Assembly: GCA_947044365.1 (NCBI GenBank)
Contig: OX345653.1
Span: forward strand, 1,009,001-1,073,000
DNA length: 64,000 nucleotides
Source of the DNA: Petrosia ficiformis
Taxonomy: Eukaryota; Porifera; Demospongiae; Haplosclerida; Petrosiidae
Direction of reading: 5' to 3'
In this document: positions 1 through 8,534 of the stretch, piece after piece
Position numbering within the stretch: position 1 is the first letter of the stretch
Layout of the letters: the number at the start of each line of letters is the position of its first letter
Translations under genes and position numbers: made by a program
Notes under the pieces: generated by a model
What the model was told of the DNA's origin: nothing
Databases searched by the model: none
The model's input: the letters and a program-made list of their open reading frames with translations, nothing else

Positions 1-1
1 G

Positions 2-835
2 GTGCAGCAAATTGGTCTAGAAAATCAAGAGCTGAAAGAACTGCAAGGAAAGTCTTATCAGCTTCATATACAAGATGAGATTCCTCACTGGGTAATCCAG
101 AAGGATGAGGTACAAATGACAGAGGAGATACTTGGGACAGGAGGATGGGGTGAAGTGAAGGTTGGTATTTTTAGAGGTATCAAGGTAGCAGTAAAGTGTC
201 TTCATCAGGTAATTCTGTCTGAATACAACCTTGATCTTTTCTCCAGAGAGATGAATATTGCCTCTCGCATACGTCATCCTAACCTCCTTCTATTCATAGC
301 AGCCACTAGAGTTGGTAATCCAGTGATAGTAACTGAGCTCATGACTACTAGTCTTCGTAAACAACTGGAGAAGACCCCCCTGACACACCCTCAGATTCTC
401 TCTATTGGTCATGATATAGCAGCTGCACTTAACTATCTTCACCTCTGGAAACCAGAACCAATTATTCATCGAGATGTCAGCAGTGCCAATGTCCTTCTAG
501 AACAAATGCATGGGGAGCAATGGAAGGGAAAGCTGTGTGATTATGGATCTGCTAATTTTCTTCATCAGATTCGTACTATAGCTCCTGGTAGTCCTGCTTA
601 TGCTGCTCCTGAAGCTCTATCTCCAAAACTTCATTCTCCTAAAATGGATGTCTATAGCTTTGGTGTCCTTTGCATAGAAATGGTTACTCGTCGTCTACCA
701 TTTGGAGTTATATCTGAACAAATTGAAAGAATCCAACTGCCTTCCGTCAAATCACTGGTGGAGCATTGTACAGCTCATGATCCACAATCTCGCCCCACAA
801 TTGAACAAGTACTGCATGATATTAATACAATGTAA
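2..835 (+). CDS. TKL-type protein kinase, 3' exon (5' partial)
   Basis: The frame is open to the window edge, so this is the 3' exon of a larger gene. It holds a complete protein kinase domain in about 277 residues. The glycine loop GTGGWGEV lies at residues 46-53, the ATP-binding lysine is in VAVK (K65), and an alpha-C glutamate is near E83. The catalytic loop is HRDVSSANVLL (156-166), the metal-binding DFG is DYG (180-182), and the APE motif is at 202-204. All catalytic residues are present, so an active Ser/Thr (TKL) or dual-specificity kinase is expected. Domains upstream of the kinase are outside the window. The stop is at 833-835 and an AATAAA follows at 914. A decayed copy of the same C lobe lies at about 3040-3425. 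TKL-like families of this kind are expanded in sponges (family knowledge); the exact subfamily is not resolved. Confidence 0.85.
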   Translation: MQQIGLENQELKELQGKSYQLHIQDEIPHWVIQKDEVQMTEEILGTGGWGEVKVGIFRGIKVAVKCLHQVILSEYNLDLFSREMNIASRIRHPNLLLFIAATRVGNPVIVTELMTTSLRKQLEKTPLTHPQILSIGHDIAAALNYLHLWKPEPIIHRDVSSANVLLEQMHGEQWKGKLCDYGSANFLHQIRTIAPGSPAYAAPEALSPKLHSPKMDVYSFGVLCIEMVTRRLPFGVISEQIERIQLPSVKSLVEHCTAHDPQSRPTIEQVLHDINTM

Positions 836-913
836 CTTTTAAAAATTTTCATGTGATAATAATTTATTTGTATTAGTATATTAACTTAATTTAAAGTTTA
901 TTTTGTGCCCAAT

Positions 914-919
914 AATAAA
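914..919 (+). terminator. polyadenylation signal of the kinase gene
   Basis: A canonical AATAAA lies 79 bp past the kinase stop codon in AT-rich sequence. Confidence 0.5.
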
Positions 920-1038
920 ATTATAATTATTTTATTCTGCTAAGGGGATGTTATTTATGTTGAAAATTTCTGTATATTTAGCAATGAACTATACATAATG
1001 ATATATAGCCATCTACACAATATCCCGAATTACTATGA

Positions 1039-1233
1039 TGTCTGTTTGATGAAGTAAAATGGGCACCGGGTCACTTTGGGAAATTCTTACAAGCTTTAGA
1101 CAAGTCAGAGTCTCTGATAACAAAGACAGTGAACTTGAGTGAAGTAGTATTAGTAGCCTACATTGGTAGCCTGGTTGATAATCTAATAGAAGATAAAATC
1201 ACTCCTATGGAAAATTGGCAGCGAAACGTTTAG
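1039..1233 (+). pseudogene. orphan 64-codon open frame, exon-like remnant
   Basis: A frame opening after TGA and closed by TAG encodes a helical-looking peptide with the segment FGKFLQALDKSESLITK. It has no start codon and no clear splice partner. It may be an exon remnant of a neighbouring gene. I do not recognise the family. Confidence 0.25.
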
Positions 1234-1379
1234 CAACCTATAAATAATGTTATAAAGGTTTTAATGGCTAAGTATCCCTTACACTTGTGCTATATACTAC
1301 CATATGCAAACCTTTGTGTTATATTAATACTTCTTGTATCCTCTATTTATTAAAAAATAATAATTAAAGAACATTTAGG

Positions 1380-1437
1380 GGTATTGAAACCAAAATTGTA
1401 CATTTTATGATATATTTAATACAATTTTGGTTTCGAT
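1380..1437. repeat. short perfect hairpin
   Basis: Two 15-bp arms, GAAACCAAAATTGTA and its reverse complement, are separated by about 19 bp of AT-rich sequence. This is either a tiny fold-back element or the fused ends of a deleted inverted-repeat element. Confidence 0.6.
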
Positions 1438-1554
1438 GTACATGCTTAGTTAGTATATTTTGATGTACTACAGCCTGTAGACTAACACACTATATGTAAT
1501 AATACTGTAACTGCAACATCCTAAATTGCTATGATATCTGTTTGTTTGCAACAG

Positions 1555-1785
1555 ATCTGGAATTATTTGCAAAGTAATCTAATTCTGAACATGATCATTT
1601 AATGCAGGCATGCTGAACGAACAATTGTCAATGTTGATGATGTCAAGTTATGTTGCTGTCGTTCACATACTCTTCTGAATTAAGAGATTGAGAAACTAAA
1701 AAGGATAAAGAACAAGGTGTAAAAAAAGAGAAATAAACAGGCTACAGGTAATGAAGAAACTCCTGTTATAATGGAAGATGATTAA
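1555..1785 (+). pseudogene. CENP-S (MHF1/APITD1)-like histone-fold pseudogene
   Basis: Two exon-like pieces, 1555-1573 and 1608-1785, joined across a 34-bp GT-AG gap, give DLELFAKHAERTIVNVDDVK. This matches the core of the CENP-S histone fold (human KDLEMFARHAKRTTINTEDVK). The frame then meets TAA after HTLLN, continues with a Lys-rich tail of the family type, meets a second in-frame stop, and ends in a third TAA. No N-terminal exon was found. Two internal stops and the missing 5' part indicate a dead copy of a kinetochore/Fanconi-pathway gene. The match is from memory of the family and was not searched. Confidence 0.6.
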
Positions 1786-2224
1786 TTCTGGGTAAATTTA
1801 CATGTATCTCATTGGGTTCCTATATCATTTTGCAACTAAATGTGTACTATGCCGTGGACAATTGTCTTGAATATACTTATGATAACATCATGTGTTCATA
1901 CTTCTAGCCAACCAAGGAGGAGTCCAGTACTTACATAATCAATTTTAATTAGTCACACACTGGTGTGCAGGTTAGGACTTTTCTCATTATCAGAAAAGGG
2001 CATTGTCTACACCTTCACAGATCCTTCATTTCAATCCACCAGATTGTTTGATCTTCAAAGGTAATTCAATTTCCCCATACGTTTTAATAACTACAATGAA
2101 CACATTAAAAAGTAAAACACCATTATAGATGATGTGAAGAATTACTTGTAATATTAGAAGAATTACAGATGAAAACATCTATGTTAGAAGAGAATTAACA
2201 GTATCTATATACATACGTACATCT

Positions 2225-2998
2225 ATAAAATTTGACGGATTCTTACTACTAACTTAAATCATCCAAATTTGGAAGATTTATTTAATTTACCTAAATCATC
2301 CAAATTTGGATGATTCTTACGACTAATTTAAATCATCCAAATTTAGATGATTTATTCAATTTGCATAAATCATCCAAATTTGGATGATTCTTACAAATAA
2401 CTTAAATCATCCAAATTTGGAAGATTTCTTCAGTTTACCTAAATCATCCAAATTTTCATAAATCGTCCAAATTTGGATGATTCTTACAAATAACTTAAAA
2501 CATCCAAATTTGGATGATTTATTCAATTTCCATAAATCATCCAAATTTGGATGATTTATTCAATTTACATAAATCATCCAAATTTGGATGATTTATTCAA
2601 CTTACATAAATCATCCAAATTTGGATGATTCTTATAAATAACTTAAATCATCCAAATTTGGATGATTTATTCAATTTACCTAAATCATCCAAATTTGGAA
2701 GATTTATTAAATTTCCATAAATCTTCCGAAATTGAAAGATTTCTTCAATTTACCTAAATCATCCAAATTTGGATGATTTGTTCAATTTACCTAAATCATC
2801 CAAATTTGGATGATTTATTCAATTTACCTAAATCATCCAAATTTGGATGATTTGTTCAATTTACCTAAATCATCCAAATTTGGATGATTTATTCAATTTA
2901 CCTAAATCATCCAGATTTGGATGATTTATTCAATTTACCTAAATCATTCAAATTTGGATGATTTGGATAATTCTTACGACTAACTTAAATCATCCAAT
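2225..2998. repeat. palindromic satellite, about 37-bp unit
   Basis: About 20 tandem copies of a unit containing the near-perfect palindrome ATCATCCAAATTTGGATGAT, spaced by TTATTCAATTTACCTAA or variants. Some units have GGAAGATT in the right arm. The array separates the intact kinase exon from its decayed copy. Confidence 0.9.
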
Positions 2999-3039
2999 AA
3001 TAGCCTATTAGACTTTGCCAAGAACTGGTGAAGAATCTC

Positions 3040-3425
3040 ATTGTGTAGCATCTGAACTTACCTACCTTCACCTCTGGAATCAAGGTATATGTAGTGCCAT
3101 GTCCTCCTGGAATGAGTAGATAGTGTACAATGGATGGGAAAACTCTCTGATTATCAACCAACCAATTTTCTTCATACTGTAACTCCTGATATTTATGTAA
3201 ATCAGTATGCTACTCATGAGGCTGCATCTCGCAATCTTCATTCTCCCAAAATGAATGTCTATAGCTTTGGTATCCTACTCGTCGAAACAACTGCTAGTGT
3301 TCTACCAAACCAAGTTACTGTTATAAACAAAAAATCAGTCAAATGGCCATCGAAGAAATAGTAGAGCATTGTACAGTTCATAATCCACAGTCTCGCCTAA
3401 ACAAGTACTGCAAGACATAACAGAA
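3040..3425 (+). pseudogene. decayed copy of the TKL kinase C lobe
   Basis: The stretch aligns in order with the intact exon at 430-820. It has a CTACCTTCACCTCTGGAA segment, a shortened catalytic-loop segment (AGTGCCATGTCCTCCTGGAA), a readable piece with HSPKMNVYSFGILLVE, and the C-terminal GAGCATTGTACAG segment. The HRD catalytic loop is mostly deleted and DFG reads DYQ. APE is lost, and the last segment is in a different frame after a TAG. It is a degenerate tandem duplicate that cannot encode an active kinase. Confidence 0.75.
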
Positions 3426-3682
3426 TGTATTCCTTATTTTTCCTGTAATAACTGAATAGTGTATGTGATACTATTAATACTCCTTTTTTATGTGCAATAC
3501 TACCTTATATAATAATATTATAATTACTCCACACATTGTATGCGCAAGGGGGTGATTGGTTTTGTATGTCTGTCTGCAATTTTGTTCAGGCTAAATTCAA
3601 GTGTAATTATAATAATTATGAGAAAAAGTGGAATAATGCTAATTAAATTATGACTTGCATAATTGCGCGGGTCTTATTTACC

Positions 3683-3739
3683 CACGTGGTGATATACGCA
3701 TGCTCAGTTAACTATCCCGCCAAACAGTTTCAAACAAAA
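3683..3739. promoter_or_regulatory. possible promoter with CACGTG and E2F-like motif
   Basis: CACGTG at 3683-3688 is followed within 40 bp by ATCCCGCCAAA, an E2F-like motif. It sits just before the repeated exon-like modules. Inference only. Confidence 0.3.
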
Positions 3740-4027
3740 AGGCAGTGCATGCTCATTACAAGCCAGAGGAGCTCAAAATTTCTGAAGGTGGTGTATGTGT
3801 AGCTCTGTTGTGTCTAGCCATGTAAAGTTGAGGCTCAGGAACTATTCTCAGTGGCTCCCTCTACCGGTCATAGCAGCCTACAAGGTGAGATATTAAAGCA
3901 TGTATATCTAGACTAGCTCTATTGTGTCTCATGTATGAAACTTTACTTTCCTTTTTTTATAGCAATATACCCTCGTCTTGTTTCCAGTTGTTGCTACATT
4001 TCCAGTAGAGCCTCAGAAGCATTCTGA

Positions 4028-4210
4028 ATGGATGGTGTTGGCTGCTCTACCTGTATGGAGTTGAGGCTCAGAAGTGACATTGTTGGCTGCTCTATCTATA
4101 TGGAGTTGAGGCGCAGAAGCATTCTGAATGGATGGTGTTGGCTGCTCTACCTGTATGGAGTTGAGGCTCAGAAGCATTCTCAATGGATGGTGTTGGCTGC
4201 TCTACCAGTA
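4028..4210 (+). repeat. tandem 55-bp module repeats
   Basis: Three imperfect copies of a unit beginning ATGGTGTTGGCTGCTCTACC and running through GTTGAGGCTCAGAAG. The same module occurs singly near 3826 and 4778. Confidence 0.7.
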
Positions 4211-4363
4211 ATAGCAATCTACAAGGTAAGATATTAAGCCATGTATGTCTCAACTAGACAATTACTAAACCACATGTGCCTAAAAAAACTGCTGAAAATA
4301 CATTATTTAAATACTTGCAAGTTAAAGCCTAATTTGTAGCCTGAGCTTTACTATTACTAAGTA

Positions 4364-4545
4364 TGACATACTCAACTAGGTAATTACTAACACCGCAGAT
4401 CAGTCTAAGTTGGACTAACAACTGACATACTCAACTAGGTAATTACTAACACCACGGGTCAGTCTAAGTTGGACTAACAACTGACATACTCAACTAGGTA
4501 ATTACTAACACCACGGGTCAGTCTAAGTTGGACTAACAACTGACA
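4364..4545. repeat. 59-bp tandem repeat, three copies
   Basis: Units start GACATACTCAACTAGGTAAT at 4364, 4423 and 4482 and are almost identical. Confidence 0.85.
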
Positions 4546-5303
4546 GTAGATGCTTGTCTTTTATTATAGCAGGCAGTAAAATCACAAAGTAGTTTTTCCT
4601 TGGTACTGCCTGTGGTCCTTCCAGAATTGCCCCACATTCATTAATTTTGGTAGTGACCATCTTACCTTATGTATCTTAGTAATAATTGCATATATAATAC
4701 TTTACTTTTTTTTTTATAATCTGTGAGTAAAGATATTCATCACCCTAGGCCTGTTTACAGTCCTGGTTCAGAACATACAGTTGAGGCTCAAAGGTATATC
4801 TCTGTGGATAGTGTTGGATCGCTCTACCAGTCATACCTCCTACAAGGTGAGATATTAAAGCATGTATATTTTAACTGGACAATTGCTACACACATGCCTA
4901 AAAAAAGTGTGTCTGTTTAGTTTAGCACCCAAGAAAGATGTCAAGTTGTAGCTTGTATCTTTATTATACACTATATTACATATAAAGTCATATTCTAATT
5001 TCGAGGTCACCACGAATGTGACTTTCATAGCATATGTCCATATTTGTGGTATTGTATTAATCAAACAGTCAGTGATAAATTAATGTTTTGATATCTTGCA
5101 TAATAAGTAAGTATTTCATTACAAAAAAAACTATTGTTTATTAAAAACAGTGTTGTATTGTTTATCATTGATATCATAATAACAATAATTATTATTGTTT
5201 ATTATTGCATATCATAATAACAATTATTATTGTTTATTATTAATAATTGTTTATTATAATTATTGATTGTTACTTCATATTGTTGCTATTATGTAAATTT
5301 TTT

Positions 5304-5415
5304 AAAGTGGTCAGATAGATTGACTAGATTCAAACAGCCTACATTGTGTCTTTTAATAATATATATAAAGTGGACAGATAGATTGACTAGATTCAAACAG
5401 CCTACATTGTGTCTT
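5304..5415. repeat. 63-bp tandem duplication
   Basis: Two near-identical copies of a unit containing AGATAGATTGACTAGATTCA, starting at 5304 and 5367. Confidence 0.8.
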
Positions 5416-6180
5416 GTGTGTATGTACGCAGCTTTTTTGTCTGTTGAGGTAGGGAACTAAATACACTATATTGTTGATTGTTGTGTGGCTTTTTGTCTGC
5501 CAAAGCTCTCAAGCCTCTGAATAATTGTAAGCCCTGTTATCATGTTAGATAGTAACTTCCCAGTTATAAAATTAATCACAATGCACAATGCCTTACTAAA
5601 AGGTAGTTATAGTTAACTAAAACAACACTAGTGTCTCTTAATTGTTTTTATTTATAATAATTGTGTTAATAATTACTGACAGATATAACAAATGCATGAA
5701 TTATTTATTATATATTCATATTCTATAATATATCTTGCTTTTAGGAAGGAGCTGCTTAACGTATAAAAATATTACATTATATAGTTCACAATTCTTCATC
5801 ACTCATTATTACAAACTTTTATCTGTTAATTTTTAGGTACTGATGTCATGGGTTTCCTATACCCTGTGGTACTAATGACGCTACAGTTGTGGTCTCCTGT
5901 ATCATGTGTTCTGATGATGCTACCTACAGTTGCAACCTTTCTGTATTGCTGTGATATGGAGCTGTTGATCTGACGTATTCAATCGTATGATCTATAATGT
6001 ATAATTACTTGCTAAATGTAATAGTAAGTGTAATTTATAATGTATTATTTTCATGTGTGTATATTATATAATTATATAATAATTGTCTTGTGTGTAATAT
6101 GAGCTCAGTATTACCTAGGTGAGGTACTGGGGCTTGTATAGATCATGTATTGCATTGCGCCAAAAAGCGTTGCGCCAAAT

Positions 6181-6294
6181 AGATAAATATGCACCACACA
6201 CTATAGATAAGTATGCACCACACACTATAGATAAGTATACACTATAGATAAGTATACACTATAGATAAGTATACACTATAGATAAGTATACACA
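6181..6294. repeat. short tandem repeat (ATAGATAAGTATACACT type)
   Basis: Five to six copies of a 17-bp unit, with longer CACCACACACTATAGATAAG variants at the left. Confidence 0.8.
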
Positions 6295-6491
6295 TTCACT
6301 ATTTGTGGGGTAATTTATGTCTGTTTGTCATTTTTGAAATAAAACTTGTAAAAACTGGTATGTCCTGTTTGTCTTTGTTTGTTCAAATTTAAATAATGGC
6401 TCCCGAGAGACCAAATTTTATAATTATTGTATGTATCCTAATTTTTGTACATATAACATGTATTGTATGTATATTATATGTATTGTATTGT

Positions 6492-7130
6492 ATTGTAGGA
6501 TAGCATAGCCAATCTAGTGGGACTGTGACCATCCCAAGAAGCTTCCTATAATTTAGTATTAATGAGCATTAATGTTAGCTTTAAATAATTTTTGGTACAG
6601 TAGTACTAAGCATAGGAGTAGCATGTACACTATAGTATGCATTATTGAACGAACTAGTAACTGTGAGATATTTAGCTGAAGCTTTGCAGTGCTTATAGCT
6701 TGAAGTATGTAGTGAGCATAATATGCATTTACAATAGCATGCACAGCTGATTGAAGTGTATAGTAGTGAGCATTATATCATTTAGCCAAAGCTTTATCAT
6801 ATATGTATTGTAGGATAGCATAGCCTATGTAGTGGGACTGTGACCATCCCAAGAAGCTTCCTAGAGTTTAGTATTAATGAGCTTTAAATAATTTTTGGTA
6901 CCGTAGTACTAAGCATAAGAGTAGTATATACATCAATTCTAAGCATTTACAATAGTATCCACTATTGAACATAATATAGATTGAACTAGTAAGCATGAGA
7001 TACTCAGCTGAAGCTTATAGATTGAAGTGTGTAGTGAGCATAATATGCATTTACAATAGTATCCACTATTGGCATAGCTGATTGAAGTGTATAGTAGTGA
7101 GCATTATATATCATTTAGCCAAAGCTTTAG
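6492..7130. repeat. tandem duplication of a roughly 310-bp segment
   Basis: The copies at about 6492-6800 and 6804-7130 share GTAGGATAGCATAGCC, GGGACTGTGACCATCCCAAG and the closing CATTTAGCCAAAGCTTTA. They differ by small indels. Confidence 0.8.
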
Positions 7131-7525
7131 AGTATTTATCAAGTATAATAATTATCAGTGGAGCCTAAGCTTTATATTTCAGAATATTTCCAAACTTTTC
7201 CACATAGATCCACCTGTTGCTGAACTACCATAATAACAGGCTATAGCTAGTCCACTATCTTGTTCGTCTACAGCTTTGTGATGTCCTGACGTTCAAGGTA
7301 AGACAAAGCACATACTATCCTCAGGATCTCATCTTTTATCTGTTACTTTTCATAGGTGTGGAGTAGCTTAGCCTGTTTGATGTACTCTTTTCCATTGCTG
7401 TTCACCAGACTTCTTTGTGAGGATTATTATAAGCAATAATGTGTATATTTGTAACATGACTAGGCTTATAGGCCCAGTATATATAAACATTGATGAATGT
7501 TGCGATTTGACCACAAATTGTGGAT

Positions 7526-7745
7526 ATCAAGCCTTTAGAGAGTAGTGAGCATGAAATATTTATGATAGCGTGTCGCCTGAATATCAAGCCTTTAGTGATC
7601 ATGAAATGTTTATGATAGCGTGTCGCCTGAATATCAAGCCTTTAGTGATCATGAAATATTTATGATAGCTGTTGTCTGAATATCAAGCCTTTAGTGAGCA
7701 TGAAATATTTATAGTGTGATGTCTGAATATCAAGCCTGTAGAAGT
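7526..7745. repeat. about 55-bp tandem repeat
   Basis: Four copies of a unit with GAATATCAAGCCTTTAGTGA and CATGAAATATTTATGATAGC. Confidence 0.8.
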
Positions 7746-7759
7746 AAGTATTCAAAGTC

Positions 7760-8090
7760 GTCTTGAAGACCAAGTTTTTTTTGCCTCAGATTTAGTCAAA
7801 ATTTTGCAAGTGCCTTAACAACCCAGGTTTTGTGCCTTGAAGACCAATTAAGCTTTATGTTGAACTTTGCATCTTGAAGACCAAGCTTTGTACTTCCAGG
7901 ATCAAGTTTTGCTTTGATGATAAGTCAAAGTTTTGCAAGCACCTTGATGACCAAGCATGCATTGAGGTTCTGAAAACAAGCTTTGAAGATCAAGTTTTGC
8001 AAGCACCTTGATGACCAAGCATGCATTGAGGTTCTGAAAACAAGCTTTGAAGATCAAGTTTTGCAAGCACCTTGATGACCAGTTGAAAAG
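7760..8090. repeat. 64-bp tandem repeat with degenerate left flank
   Basis: Two and a half good copies of a unit with GCAAGCACCTTGATGACCAA at 7925-8085. Decayed relatives extend left to 7760. Confidence 0.75.
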
Positions 8091-8236
8091 CAAGATTTAA
8101 AAATTGCATGATAGCTGTGTATAGTTACGAAGGTCCATGTCACTGTGTCACAGCTACACATCTTTGTATCTTACCAACATATCTAATGGAAGTGTACATA
8201 TGGTTACTGGGTGTGGCTTCATGGTTAAAATATTGC

Positions 8237-8242
8237 CACGTG
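8237..8242. promoter_or_regulatory. CACGTG box upstream of SMCO4
   Basis: A CACGTG lies 85 bp before the SMCO4 start. The same hexamer occurs upstream of several other genes in this window. Confidence 0.35.
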
Positions 8243-8326
8243 CTTACTGCTGAAAGTAAACTTTCTGAAAAAGGCATAAAGGCTTTTGTTATCAGTTTTA
8301 TGTCATATTTTTGTCACTTATTCTAA

Positions 8327-8497
8327 ATGGTAAGGAAACTCAAAGGCAAGCCAAGAAAAGAAACAAACGAAGAGAAAAGACAAAGAAAGAGAGAAAATCT
8401 TGAAGCAAGAGGAAAGATAGTGACAGTGGTTTTGCCTGTGATAGGTGGTTTAGTGGTTTTACTACTCTTGCTCTTCTACTGGGTGTCCAAGAGGTGA
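8327..8497 (+). CDS. SMCO4: SMCO4 single-pass membrane protein
   Basis: A 56-residue frame in one exon starts MVRKLKGKPRKETNEEKRQR. This is the family signature (human RQLKGKPKKETSKDKKERK). A Lys/Arg/Glu-rich segment of about 30 residues precedes a single hydrophobic helix from about residue 31 to 53 (TVVLPVIGGLVVLLLLLF), and a short basic end, SKR, follows. Length and layout match the SMCO4 (FN5) family, whose members are about 59 residues. The family function is not established. The ESF1 start codon follows only 37 nt after this stop, so the two may share a transcript. Found by reading the sequence, as the frame is too short for most ORF filters. Confidence 0.85.
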   Translation: MVRKLKGKPRKETNEEKRQRKRENLEARGKIVTVVLPVIGGLVVLLLLLFYWVSKR

Positions 8498-8534
8498 GGG
8501 ATCCATTGATAAGGCAAGTGGGTTGGAGGAAAGG

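Larger units (their letters stand above)
3740..6343 (+). ncRNA. possible spliced non-coding transcript with repeated exon modules
   Basis: Three exon-like blocks end in the same donor context, CTACAAG followed by GTGAGATATT or GTAAGATATT, at 3884, 4225 and 4846. Each carries a GTTGAGGCTCA...CTACC module; the second block carries three of these in tandem. Block two follows a good acceptor (TTTTTTTATAG ending 3962). A late acceptor (TTTTTAG ending near 5837) leads to a region with AATAAA at 6338. No long reading frame runs through the blocks. The splice pattern is suggestive, but transcription cannot be seen from sequence. A decayed repeat array is the alternative. Confidence 0.3.

Noticed and set aside
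2225..2998. CRISPR-like array (regular palindromic repeats)
   Set aside because: Spacers are also repeated and near-identical, and the genome is clearly eukaryotic. It is a satellite.
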